Assembly: GCA_024235715.1 (NCBI GenBank)
Contig: JACKLW010000016.1
Coordinates: forward strand, 56,103-120,102
Source: Accumulibacter sp.
GTDB lineage: Bacteria; Pseudomonadota; Gammaproteobacteria; Burkholderiales; Rhodocyclaceae
DNA length: 64,000 nucleotides
Direction of reading: 5' to 3'
The notes beneath the pieces were generated by a model. The model saw only the letters and a list, made by a program, of their open reading frames with translations. It was not told the DNA's origin and ran no database searches. This document shows positions 34,085-42,710 of this stretch, piece by piece (within the stretch, counting starts at the first letter, position 1; every line of letters begins with the position of its first letter). A program made the position numbers and the translations under genes.

Positions 34085-35344
34085 CTAGACCACGCCCGCC
34101 TGCCGCAGCGCCGCGATCTGCCGCTCACTGCGACCCATTTCACGCAGCACGGCATCGGTATCCTCGCCGAGCGTCGGTGGCGCCTTGCGGTACTCGACCG
34201 GCGTCGCCGAAAGACGCATCGGGCTGGCGACCTGCGGGGCGCTGCCGCCACTGCCGTGCGGCATTTCCAGGCGCATGCCGCGCGCCTGCACCTGCGGGTC
34301 GGCGAAGACGGCGGCCAGGTCGTTGATCGGACCGCAGGGTACGGCGGCCCGCTCGAGCGCGGCGATCCATTCGCCGGTGTTTCGCTGCACCGTCGTCTGC
34401 CGGAGCAGAGGAATCAGTTCCTGGCGGTTCCTGACGCGCGCCGCGTTGCTCGCGAAACGGCTGTCGCCGGCCCATTCGGGCCGTCCGGCGACGGCGCAGA
34501 AGCGTGCGAACTGGCCGTCGTTGCCGATCGCCAGAATCATGTCGCCGTCGGCGGTCGGGAAATCCTGATAGGGAACGATGTTCGGGTGGGCGTTGCCCAT
34601 CCGCTTCGGCGCCATTCCGGAAACCAGATAATTCATCGCCTGATTGGCCAGGCAGGCGATCTGCACGTCGAGCAGCGCCAGGTCGATGTGCTGGCCGTCG
34701 CCGCTGCGCAAGCCATCCCGGTCGCGATGCGCCAGTGCGGCGAGGATGGCGTTGCCGGCGTAGAGCCCGGTCAGGATGTCGGTCAGGGCGACGCCGACCT
34801 TCTGCGGTCCGGCACCGGGTTCGCCATCGGGCGTTCCGGTGACACTCATCAGGCCACCCATGCCCTGGATCAGGAAGTCGTAGCCGGCGCGCGCCGCATA
34901 GGGTCCGTGCTGCCCGAAGCCGGTGATCGAGCAATAGACGAGCTTGGGGTTGAGTGCGCGCAGGGCTCGAGAGTCGAGACCGTAGGCGGTCAGGCCGCCG
35001 ACCTTGAAGTTCTCGATCACCACGTCGGCATCGAGCGCCAGGTGGCGGACGATCTCCTGTCCTTCAGGGCGGGTGATGTCGACCGTCAGCGAGCGCTTGT
35101 TGCGGTTGGTGCAAAGAAAGTAGGCGGCCTCGCGCGTCGCCTGGCCTTCGCCGTCGGCCAGCCACGGCGGCCCCCAAGCACGGGTGTCGTCACCGCAACC
35201 CGGCTTTTCGACCTTGATCACTTCGGCGCCGAGGTCGGCCAGCAACTGGCTGGCCCAGGGACCGGCGAGGACGCGCGACAGGTCGAGCACGCGCAGATGC
35301 GCCAGCGCACCGCCAGCGTTCGATTCTGCAGCCGTGGTGGACAT
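34085..35344 (-). CDS. CaiB/BaiF-family (type III) CoA transferase
   Basis: A 419-residue family III CoA transferase. LRVLDLSRVLAGPWASQLLADLGAEV-type N-terminus, KRSLTVDITRPEGQEIV and ARAGYDFLIQGMGGLMSVTG are present; Asp156 in GYDF is the expected catalytic residue that forms the acyl anhydride. It lies 11 bases after glutaryl-CoA dehydrogenase on the same strand. This pairing suggests a succinyl-CoA:glutarate CoA transferase that activates glutarate for the dehydrogenase; the substrate is inferred from context. Confidence 0.9.
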   Translation of the reverse strand: MSTTAAESNAGGALAHLRVLDLSRVLAGPWASQLLADLGAEVIKVEKPGCGDDTRAWGPPWLADGEGQATREAAYFLCTNRNKRSLTVDITRPEGQEIVRHLALDADVVIENFKVGGLTAYGLDSRALRALNPKLVYCSITGFGQHGPYAARAGYDFLIQGMGGLMSVTGTPDGEPGAGPQKVGVALTDILTGLYAGNAILAALAHRDRDGLRSGDGQHIDLALLDVQIACLANQAMNYLVSGMAPKRMGNAHPNIVPYQDFPTADGDMILAIGNDGQFARFCAVAGRPEWAGDSRFASNAARVRNRQELIPLLRQTTVQRNTGEWIAALERAAVPCGPINDLAAVFADPQVQARGMRLEMPHGSGGSAPQVASPMRLSATPVEYRKAPPTLGEDTDAVLREMGRSERQIAALRQAGVV

Positions 35345-35355
35345 CGTCGACGGCG

Positions 35356-36540
35356 TCAGAAGGCGGCGATGCCGGTCTGCGCGCGGCCAAGGATCAGGGC
35401 ATGCACGTCGTGCGTTCCCTCGTAGGTATTGACCGCCTCGAGGTTGACCATGTGGCGGATGACGCCAAATTCGTCAGAGATGCCGTTGCCGCCGAGCATG
35501 TCACGCGCGCTGCGGGCGATGTCGAGTGCCTTGCCGCAGGAGTTGCGCTTCAGCAGCGAGGTGATCTCGGGCGTCGCCGTGCCTTCGTCCTTCATCCGCC
35601 CGTGGCGCAGGCAGGCCTGCAGTGCCAGGGTGATTTCGGTCTGCATGTCGGCGAGTTTCTTCTGGATCAGTTGGTTGGCGGCCAGCGGACGACCGAACTG
35701 CCGGCGGTCGAGCGTGTACTGACGCGCCGTGTGCCAGCAGAACTCGGCAGCGCCGAGCGCCCCCCAGGAAATGCCGTAACGCGCCGAATCGAGGCAGGTG
35801 AACGGGCCCTTGAGGCCACGCACGTCGGGGAAAGCGTTTGCTTCCGGGACGAAGACCTCGTCCATGACGATTTCGCCGGTGATCGAGGTGCGCAGGCCGA
35901 CCTTGCCATGGATGGTCGGCGCCGAGAGGCCCTGCATGCCCTTGTCGAGAAGGAAGCCGCGAATCGTGCCGGCATCATCCTTGGCCCAGACGACAAACAC
36001 GTCGGCGATCGGTGAGTTGGTGATCCACATCTTGCTGCCCGACAGGCGGTAGCCGCCGTCGGCCCGCCGCGCCCGGCTGGTCATGCTGCCGGGATCGGAG
36101 CCGTGGTTGGGTTCGGTCAGGCCGAAGCAGCCGATCAGCTCGCCGCTTGCCAGCCGGGGAAGATACTTGCGCTTCTGCTCCTCGCTTCCGAAGGCGTGGA
36201 TCGGCACCATCACCAGCGACGACTGGACGCTCATCATCGAGCGATAGCCGGAATCGACGCGCTCGACCTCACGGGCGACCAGACCGTAGCTGACGTAGTT
36301 CAGCCCGGCACCGCCGTACTCGGCGGGGATCGTCGCGCCGAGCAGGCCCATCTCGCCCATTTCCCGGAAGATCGCCGGATCGGTGCGCTCGTGGCGAAAC
36401 GAATCCTGCACGCGCGGCAGCAAGCGGCCCTGGCAGTAGTCGCGCGCCGCGTCGCGCAACATGCGTTCGTCCTCGTTCAGCTGCGCTTCGAGGAGCAGCG
36501 GGTCGTCCCAGCAAAACCTGGCTCTTGTCATGTTTGCCAT
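35356..36540 (-). CDS. gcdH: glutaryl-CoA dehydrogenase
   Basis: A 394-residue FAD acyl-CoA dehydrogenase. [20 protein letters not shown] and the C-terminal [20 protein letters not shown] are diagnostic of glutaryl-CoA dehydrogenase; Glu374 (in YEGTHD) is the catalytic base. It oxidises and decarboxylates glutaryl-CoA to crotonyl-CoA in lysine, tryptophan and aromatic degradation. The ATG at 36540 ([11 protein letters not shown]) has GAGGAG at good spacing, so upstream in-frame codons are excluded. It is first in a two-gene operon with the CoA transferase. Confidence 0.94.
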   Translation of the reverse strand: MANMTRARFCWDDPLLLEAQLNEDERMLRDAARDYCQGRLLPRVQDSFRHERTDPAIFREMGEMGLLGATIPAEYGGAGLNYVSYGLVAREVERVDSGYRSMMSVQSSLVMVPIHAFGSEEQKRKYLPRLASGELIGCFGLTEPNHGSDPGSMTSRARRADGGYRLSGSKMWITNSPIADVFVVWAKDDAGTIRGFLLDKGMQGLSAPTIHGKVGLRTSITGEIVMDEVFVPEANAFPDVRGLKGPFTCLDSARYGISWGALGAAEFCWHTARQYTLDRRQFGRPLAANQLIQKKLADMQTEITLALQACLRHGRMKDEGTATPEITSLLKRNSCGKALDIARSARDMLGGNGISDEFGVIRHMVNLEAVNTYEGTHDVHALILGRAQTGIAAF

Positions 36541-36702
36541 CGAGCTCTCCTCGCTTGAGTGCTTGTTCTGGTTGGTCTGTCGCAGCAGACCTGGCATCGG
36601 TCAACGGCAACCCATGGCGAGTATCCATTGCCCGCCGCAATCAGGCAAGGCATTGCCGCGGCAGGCATGACCATTGACCGCCGGCAGCGGGGAACAGTCG
36701 GC

Positions 36703-37236
36703 TCAGGATCTGTGTCGGCGGCGTCGCCAGGCGCTGACCAGATACAGGCGCCAGATGGCCCGGGTCGCCAGGTAGCCCAGCACCGCGAGCGCACAGGCCA
36801 GGGCGACGAGACCCAGGCCCAGCGGTTTGGCAACGCTCAGCATCCAGCTCTGCATGGCTTCGGTCCAGCCGACAAAGGCGGTGGCGCTGAACTCCGGCGG
36901 CGCCACGAAGCCGGCGCCGTCTCCGGTCAACAGGCGACCGAACTGATAGGCCACCAGGTACAGTGGGACGATGGTGAACGGGTTGGTGTACAAGGTGACC
37001 AGAAGCGCCAGCGGCAGATTGACGCGGAATGCGAGCGCCGCGAGCGCCGCGCCGATCATCTGCAGCGGCCCCGGAATCAGCCCGCAGAACAGCCCGACGG
37101 CGACCGCACCCGCGGCCGAGTGGCGGTTGAGGTGCCACAGCCGCGGATGCAGCAAGGATGACTGGAATGGGCGCAGCCACGGGTTGCGGCGAATGGTTTC
37201 GTGATCAGGAAGGTACTTCTTGAGGTAGCGGCGCAT
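36703..37236 (-). CDS. DUF2062 membrane protein
   Basis: A 177-residue protein of the DUF2062 family: a basic N-terminus (MRRYLKKYLPDHETIRRNPW), then FCGLIPGPLQMIGAALAALA and NLPLALLVTLYTNPFTIVPL, which are the family hallmarks. Three transmembrane helices are predicted by eye. The function is unknown. The frame is open to 37320, but the family start MRRYLKKY is at 37236. It is divergent from the DUF2249 gene. Confidence 0.88.
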   Translation of the reverse strand: MRRYLKKYLPDHETIRRNPWLRPFQSSLLHPRLWHLNRHSAAGAVAVGLFCGLIPGPLQMIGAALAALAFRVNLPLALLVTLYTNPFTIVPLYLVAYQFGRLLTGDGAGFVAPPEFSATAFVGWTEAMQSWMLSVAKPLGLGLVALACALAVLGYLATRAIWRLYLVSAWRRRRHRS

Positions 37237-37408
37237 GCAAGCAATTATCCGCGAAATCAGCTGCGCGGCACGACGACAAGCGATCGATGACTGCCGTCCA
37301 CGCCCCCGCGCGACGGCCATGGGTATTGACTGCCCACATCAAAGACAGCCGGCAACTGGCGCCGCAAGATCCGCTGCTTCAACCACCCTCTTGCTCACGG
37401 AGAACGCC

Positions 37409-37666
37409 ATGCATGCCTGCGACCAGCCCACTCGGGAAGCCATCTATCCTTTCGACGCGCGCGGCGTCGCCAAGCGCTTCCGCCACGCGGCGATCTTTGG
37501 CGCCCTCGACGCGCTGCTCGCCGGAGAGACGATGCGTTTCTGCAACGACCACGATCCCCTGCCTTTGCTGGCCCAGCTTCAGGCCCGCTATGGTGATGCG
37601 TTGCAGATCAACTACGTGCAGCGCGAAGCCGGTGCCATCGTCATCGATTTCACCAGGACCGCCTGA
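37409..37666 (+). CDS. DUF2249 domain protein
   Basis: An 85-residue protein of the DUF2249 (TusA/SirA-like fold) family: IYPFDARGVAKRFRHAAIFG, then LLAGETMRFCNDHDPLPLL and GAIVIDF. The start at 37409 has GGAGA upstream. DUF2249 proteins commonly accompany NnrS-type or other denitrification and nitric-oxide-stress proteins, and a polytopic NnrS-like gene follows 120 bases later. The biochemical role is unknown. Confidence 0.8.
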   Translation: MHACDQPTREAIYPFDARGVAKRFRHAAIFGALDALLAGETMRFCNDHDPLPLLAQLQARYGDALQINYVQREAGAIVIDFTRTA

Positions 37667-37786
37667 CGACAGGGGCTGCAGGACGGGGCATTCGCTGCCG
37701 CGTAATCGATCCGTGCCGTGCCGCGCCGGTGCCGACCGGGTGCGCCGGGACGGCGGCGAAGATGACGTAGAAAAGGGCGTGAGGAG

Positions 37787-38905
37787 TTGCTGATCTATCT
37801 CGGCTTGTCCGCCGTCGCCGTTTTCCTGGCCGCGCTGCTGCTCGTGCTCGCCGGCACGACCTCGCTGCCGGCAGGCGCACACCTGGTGTTTGCGGTCGGC
37901 ACCGTACCGCTGATCTTCGCCGCCATCGCTCATTTCGTTCCGGTGTTGACGCGCAGTCGCAGCGCCCCGCGCGCGCTGCTGTTGCTGCCGCTGCTGCTGC
38001 AACTGGCCGGTGTGCTGACCTTTCTCGCCTTCATCGGCAGGCTTCCCGAGAGTGCCTTGCATGCGGCAGCCGGCGGCATCCTCGTGATCTGCCTGCCGTT
38101 CGCCGGCTGGCTGCTGCTGCGCGCCAGGCACTCGCTCGGCAAGCCCCACCCGGGCTGGCTGTGGTATCTGTCGGCGATCGTCTTCCTGATGGCGGCGGTG
38201 CTGCTTGTCCCGGCGATGAGCTGGTGGCCGCAAGCGCAGCCGCAGATGCGCCTGCTGCATCTGCACCTGAACACGCTCGGATTCATCGGACTGACGGCGC
38301 TGGGAACGCTGCAGGTGCTGCTGCCCACGGCCCTGGCCAGGCCTGACGCGGGCGCCAGCGAAAGGTTGCGCCGCTACCTGCCGCCGGCCATCGGCGGCGT
38401 TCTGGCGGTGGCGCTGGGTGCCGCTGTCTGGCTGCCGCTGGCCCTGGCCGGTGCGGTCGCCCTGCTTGCCGTCACCGCCCGGATCGGTGCGGCCTGCTTG
38501 CGGCACGGCGGCTGGCAGACCTTGACCTCCGATGCGGCCGCGCTACCGCTGTTCGCGGCGCTGGCCGGCTTTGCGCTGATGCTGTTCTTCGGCAGCGCGC
38601 ATGCCCTCGGTTCTGGCGCCGGCCGCGACGCGGTGCCGGCTTTCGTGGTTGCCTTCCTGCTGCCGCTGGTCAGCGGCGCGCTGTCGCAGCTGCTGCCGGT
38701 CTGGTATTGCCCTGGTCGGCGCACGCCCGCCCGTGACCGCATGCATGTGCAATTGCGTCGTGGCGCCGGAGCACGCGCACTGCTTTTCCTTATCGGCGGC
38801 GTTCTCCTGGCACTGGGAACCGGCGACGGCCTGTGGCTTGCCGCACTGGCGATGCTCTCCTTCGTGATCGCCGTGCTGCGTTCGCTTCTGGTCGCCCGGA
38901 ATTGA
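37787..38905 (+). CDS. polytopic membrane protein, NnrS/heme-copper-oxidase-I-like
   Basis: About 372 residues with 10-12 hydrophobic helices and almost no soluble domain. Histidines occur in helices (FAAIAHFVPVLTR; MRLLHLHLNTLGFIGLTALG; LFFGSAHALG), a pattern shared with NnrS and cytochrome-oxidase-subunit-I-like membrane proteins that bind heme or copper. Assignment to NnrS itself is tentative. The start is uncertain: the frame opens with TTG at 37787 immediately after GAGGAG, and the first in-frame ATG is far inside. A DUF2249 gene lies just upstream. Confidence 0.65.
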   Translation: MLIYLGLSAVAVFLAALLLVLAGTTSLPAGAHLVFAVGTVPLIFAAIAHFVPVLTRSRSAPRALLLLPLLLQLAGVLTFLAFIGRLPESALHAAAGGILVICLPFAGWLLLRARHSLGKPHPGWLWYLSAIVFLMAAVLLVPAMSWWPQAQPQMRLLHLHLNTLGFIGLTALGTLQVLLPTALARPDAGASERLRRYLPPAIGGVLAVALGAAVWLPLALAGAVALLAVTARIGAACLRHGGWQTLTSDAAALPLFAALAGFALMLFFGSAHALGSGAGRDAVPAFVVAFLLPLVSGALSQLLPVWYCPGRRTPARDRMHVQLRRGAGARALLFLIGGVLLALGTGDGLWLAALAMLSFVIAVLRSLLVARN

Positions 38906-38950
38906 CACTGATAGAGGCAATTTCCATTCGTAAACATCTTGTTGCGAGAT

Positions 38951-38987
38951 ATCTGTGAAAAATGTCTCAAGATCTGTGAAATATGTC
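38951..38987 (+). repeat. two 16-bp direct repeats, 21 bp apart, upstream of the diguanylate cyclase
   Basis: ATCTGTGAAAAATGTC at 38951-38966 and ATCTGTGAAATATGTC at 38972-38987 differ at one position and start 21 bases apart, two helical turns. They lie 54 bases before the chosen start of the GGDEF gene. Their phase suggests a tandem regulator site, but the regulator is unknown. Confidence 0.6.
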
Positions 38988-39040
38988 CGTTTCTGGAATC
39001 ATGGCCGGACGACAGCGGCCCCCCGAACGGAGCAGGCAAG

Positions 39041-39775
39041 ATGTTCAAGCATGACGAGTCCCTTCTTCAGTCTTCCCGGTACGCCTCACGGCGACCGCAG
39101 CGGCTCGATTCTCCTGGCGCAGTGCCATTGCCGTGCGCCAAGCACGTCGCGCTGAAGTCGGCAAATGGCCGCCCCCATCACGCGCATGTGCGGCGCATCG
39201 AAGCGCCCGCAACGGCCAGGACAGCAATGGAATTGATGGCGGCGGAAGCGCGCATCGCGGAGCTCGAAAGTGCCCTGAATGAGGCCCGTCAGGCAGCGTT
39301 TACCGACGCCTTGACCGGGGCGCTCAACCGGCGCGGCTTCGACGAGGCGTATCAGCGCGAACTGGCGCGCTCGCGCCGCAATGGCAGCTCGCTGGCCATT
39401 GCCCTGATCGATCTCGATGACTTCAAGCGCCTGAACGACACCATGGGCCACCAGGCCGGCGACGACGCGCTGATCCATCTGGTCAAGTGCCTGCGTGCGG
39501 CGCTGCGGCCGTCCGACATCCTCTGCCGCTTCGGTGGCGAGGAGTTCGTCCTGCTCTTGCCCGAAACAGGGCTCGACGAGGCGGTTGCGGCAGTTTCCCG
39601 TTTTCAGCGGCAGTTCGCCGCAAGCATCATGCCCGGCGGCAAGCTTGCCGTAACCTTCAGCGCCGGCGTTGTCGTGCAGAAAGTTGCGGAATCGGTCGAA
39701 GACTCGATTCTCCGTGCCGACGCGGCGACCTACGCTGCCAAACGTGCGGGCAAGAACTGCGTCGTTACCGGCTGA
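39041..39775 (+). CDS. diguanylate cyclase (GGDEF protein)
   Basis: A 244-residue cytoplasmic protein. The N-terminal 65 residues show no known domain, a short coiled coil follows (ELMAAEARIAELESALNEAR), and then a full GGDEF domain. The active site is FGGEEF (about 165-169) and the product-inhibition I-site RPSD lies five residues upstream, so it should synthesise cyclic di-GMP under feedback control. The start at 39041 is chosen because GGAG precedes it; an earlier TTG-started frame would run through the direct repeats. Confidence 0.88.
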   Translation: MFKHDESLLQSSRYASRRPQRLDSPGAVPLPCAKHVALKSANGRPHHAHVRRIEAPATARTAMELMAAEARIAELESALNEARQAAFTDALTGALNRRGFDEAYQRELARSRRNGSSLAIALIDLDDFKRLNDTMGHQAGDDALIHLVKCLRAALRPSDILCRFGGEEFVLLLPETGLDEAVAAVSRFQRQFAASIMPGGKLAVTFSAGVVVQKVAESVEDSILRADAATYAAKRAGKNCVVTG

Positions 39776-39897
39776 GTCCTGGCCCGTGACGGGCGCTCGC
39801 GGACGCCGCAAGTGCCCGCTGCCCGGGTGAGAGCATGGTAGCGTGGTAGACTTCGGGCTCACCGGGCGCCTCCCGGCATTCCCCTACGGTCATCAAC

Positions 39898-41382
39898 ATG
39901 CGCTATCTCTCGACTCGCGGCCCGACAGCCGCCGTTCACGACCCGGCAGCACCCGGTTTCACCGAGATCCTGCTTGCCGGCCTGGCAGCGGACGGCGGCC
40001 TCTACCTCCCCGAAACCTACCCACGGGTCAGTAGCAGTGATCTCGCGCAATGGCGTGCCTTGTCGTATGCCGATCTGGCATTTGCCGTGCTCTCCCGGTT
40101 CATTGACGACATCCCGCCGGCCGACCTGAAGGCCCTGCTTGCCAGGACGTATACGGCGCAGGCGTATGGCAATGGCCGCAGCCGCGAGCAGGCCGCCGAG
40201 ATCACGCCCCTGCGCTGGCTGGAACGGCCTGACGCAGCAAGCGGCGAAGGCGGGCTGGCGATCCTCGAGCTGTCCAACGGCCCGACGCTGGCCTTCAAGG
40301 ACATGGCCATGCAGTTGCTCGGCAATCTCTTCGAGTACGTTCTCGCGAAACGCGGCGAAGAGATCAACATTCTCGGCGCCACTTCCGGAGACACCGGTTC
40401 GTCGGCCGAATACGCCATGCGCGGAAAGCGCGGCGTGCGTGTCTTCATGCTCTCGCCGCACCAGCGGATGAGCGCCTTCCAACGTGCGCAGATGTACTCC
40501 CTGCACGACGCGAACATCCACAACATCGCCGTGCGCGGCATGTTCGACGATGCCCAGGATATCGTCAAGGCGGTGTCCAATGATCACGCCTTCAAGGCCC
40601 GCTACCGGATTGGTGCGGTCAACTCGATCAACTGGGCGCGCGTCGCCGCACAGGTGGTCTACTATTTCAAGGGCTATTTCGCTGCCACTGGCGGGATTGG
40701 CGGCAGCAACGATCGGCAGGTTGCTTTTGCCGTCCCCTCGGGCAACTTCGGAAATATCTGTGCCGGCCATATCGCGCGCATGATGGGTCTGCCGATCGGC
40801 CGCCTGGTGCTGGCGACCAACGAGAACGACGTCCTCGACGAGTTCTTCCGCAGTGGCGTCTACCGCCCGCGCGCCACGGGCGAAACGCACGCCACGTCGA
40901 GTCCGTCGATGGATATCTCGAAGGCTTCCAATTTCGAACGCTTCGTTTTTGATCTCGTCGGTCGCGATCCCGCCGTGATCCGTGGGCTATGGGCCAAGGT
41001 CGATAAGGGCGGCAGTTTTGACCTCTCCGACACGCCGTTCTTCGCCCGATTGCCGGCGTATGGCTTCGTTTCCGGCAGGAGCACCCACGCCGATCGTTTG
41101 GCAACGATCCGCCATACGTTCGAGAAGTACGGCCTGATGATCGATACGCACACCGCCGATGGCCTCAAGGTCGGTAGCGAGTTGCGCAGCCCGGAGATGC
41201 CGATGGTGGTACTCGAGACGGCATTGCCGGCCAAGTTCGAGGAAACGATCGTCGAGGCCCTGGGCCGCCGGCCCGAGCGGCCGGCCGGCCTGCAGGGTAT
41301 AGAAGACCTGCCGCAGCGGGTCGAGGTCATCGATGTCAGCGTCGATGCGGTGAAGGAAATCATCCGTCGGCACCTGGACTGA
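39898..41382 (+). CDS. thrC: threonine synthase
   Basis: A 494-residue PLP enzyme converting O-phosphohomoserine to threonine. The N-terminus MRYLSTRG and LPETYPR are typical of the long proteobacterial form. ELSNGPTLAFKDMAMQ contains the PLP lysine (Lys134), and ILGATSGDTGSSAEYAM and AVPSGNFGNICAGHIAR bind phosphate. It is followed by a strong terminator. The usual upstream neighbour hom is absent from this side of the window. Confidence 0.96.
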   Translation: MRYLSTRGPTAAVHDPAAPGFTEILLAGLAADGGLYLPETYPRVSSSDLAQWRALSYADLAFAVLSRFIDDIPPADLKALLARTYTAQAYGNGRSREQAAEITPLRWLERPDAASGEGGLAILELSNGPTLAFKDMAMQLLGNLFEYVLAKRGEEINILGATSGDTGSSAEYAMRGKRGVRVFMLSPHQRMSAFQRAQMYSLHDANIHNIAVRGMFDDAQDIVKAVSNDHAFKARYRIGAVNSINWARVAAQVVYYFKGYFAATGGIGGSNDRQVAFAVPSGNFGNICAGHIARMMGLPIGRLVLATNENDVLDEFFRSGVYRPRATGETHATSSPSMDISKASNFERFVFDLVGRDPAVIRGLWAKVDKGGSFDLSDTPFFARLPAYGFVSGRSTHADRLATIRHTFEKYGLMIDTHTADGLKVGSELRSPEMPMVVLETALPAKFEETIVEALGRRPERPAGLQGIEDLPQRVEVIDVSVDAVKEIIRRHLD

Positions 41383-41405
41383 TCGAGGCCGGCGGGCACA
41401 GGGAA

Positions 41406-41434
41406 AAAGGGCGCCGAAGGCGCCCTTTGCTTTT
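41406..41434 (+). terminator. rho-independent terminator after thrC
   Basis: A perfect 10-bp stem (AAAGGGCGCC / GGCGCCCTTT) closes on a GAA loop and is followed by GCTTTTG. It lies 24 bases after the thrC stop codon. Confidence 0.9.
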
Positions 41435-41544
41435 GCCGGAGTTTCTTTTCCCGACTACCGCCGCCGTCCCGGCCGAACACGCACGACGCGCGCACCGCCT
41501 GCCAGTCGAAGCTGAAGCCTTGTCACCACGCGCCACCACTCGTT

Positions 41545-41682
41545 TCAGAGGTAGATCACGGCCGGGAAGACGGCGGCGGCGAGTACCAGCACCAGCCATT
41601 CGAGGTTGTGGCGCGCCAGGAATCCGGTGAAGTGCATGATCAGAATCGCGATCGCTACCACGTAAAACAGCGCAAACAACAT
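41545..41682 (-). CDS. small membrane protein, 45 residues
   Basis: ATG at 41682, stop 41545-41547. The peptide has two hydrophobic stretches, MLFALFYVVAIAILIM and LEWLVLVLAAAVFPAVIYL, separated by HFTGFLARHN. This is a plausible two-helix inner-membrane hairpin. It sits in the gap between thrC and nadC, oriented like nadC and downstream of it, with a G-rich stretch (AGGGGCCTCCG) before the start. No family is recognised. Coding is supported by its composition and compact fit, not by known homologues. Confidence 0.5.
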   Translation of the reverse strand: MLFALFYVVAIAILIMHFTGFLARHNLEWLVLVLAAAVFPAVIYL

Positions 41683-41794
41683 CGGAGGCCCCTTTCTCTT
41701 CTTGCGCAGGCGACAGCCGCCAGCCTGCCTTACATCGCTCGCGCCGGATTATATAACGCATTGCGGCCACCGGCAGTTTGCCCGCACGGCGCTT

Positions 41795-42652
41795 CTAGTC
41801 GGTAAAACGCATCGACAGGTCGAGCGCCCGCACGTCCTTGGTCAGGCCACCGATCGAGATCCTGTCGACACCGGTCTCGGCGATGCCGCGCACGCTGTCC
41901 AGGCTGACGTTTCCCGAGGCTTCGAGAATCGCCCGTCCCTTGCTCAGCAGCACAGCTTCCCGCAACTGCTCGAGACTGAGATTGTCGAGCAGAATCATCT
42001 CTGCGCCGGCATCGAGTGCCTCCTGCAGTTCGCCCAGCGTCTCGATTTCGATCTCGACGAACTGACAGGCATCGGCCGCACTCTCGGCGATCCGCCGGGC
42101 CGCGGCCAGCGCCGCAGCGATGCCGCCGGCGGCGTGGATGTGGTTTTCCTTGATCAGGATTCCGTCGTGGAGACCCAGGCGATGATTGCCGCCTCCGCCA
42201 CAGCGTACCGCGTATTTCTGCGCCAGGCGCAGTCCGGGAATCGTCTTGCGGGTGTCGACCACCTGCGCCCGCGTGCCCGCGACCAGATCGGCGTACTGGC
42301 GAGCCTTGCTGGCAACGCCGGACAGCAACTGCAGGAAATTGAGCGCGCTGCGTTCGCCGGTGAGCATGCTGCGAGAAGGTCCTTCGATTTCGCAGAGTAC
42401 CTGATCAGGGCTGGTGCGCTCGCCGTCCCGTACCTTCCAGACGATCTCGATGCTCGCATCGAGCTTGCTGAAGCAGCGGCTGAACCAGGCGCTCCCGCAG
42501 AGGACGGCGCTCTCGCGTGCAACGACCCGCGCGCGACTGTGCACCCCGGCAGGAACCAGCTGCGCGGTAAGGTCGCCGCTGCCGACATCCTCGCTGAGTG
42601 CGGTTGTGACGTTGCGCTCGATTTCTGCATCGAGCAGAGCTGCAATGGACAT
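41795..42652 (-). CDS. nadC: nicotinate-nucleotide pyrophosphorylase (quinolinate phosphoribosyltransferase)
   Basis: A 285-residue enzyme that makes nicotinate mononucleotide from quinolinate and PRPP in de novo NAD synthesis. Diagnostic segments are EDVGSGDLTAQLVP, GERSALNFLQLLSGVAS, VVDTRKTIPGLRLAQKYAVR (substrate-binding arginine and lysine), GGGNHRLGLHDGILIKENHI and DRISIGGLT. It is complete and of normal length. It is divergent from the glutamate-synthase-like gene with a 58-base gap. Confidence 0.95.
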   Translation of the reverse strand: MSIAALLDAEIERNVTTALSEDVGSGDLTAQLVPAGVHSRARVVARESAVLCGSAWFSRCFSKLDASIEIVWKVRDGERTSPDQVLCEIEGPSRSMLTGERSALNFLQLLSGVASKARQYADLVAGTRAQVVDTRKTIPGLRLAQKYAVRCGGGGNHRLGLHDGILIKENHIHAAGGIAAALAAARRIAESAADACQFVEIEIETLGELQEALDAGAEMILLDNLSLEQLREAVLLSKGRAILEASGNVSLDSVRGIAETGVDRISIGGLTKDVRALDLSMRFTD

Positions 42653-42710
42653 GACATTCCCGTAGACTGAACGCTTAACCGCTTGATTTTAGCATCGAAG
42701 GAAAGCACGA

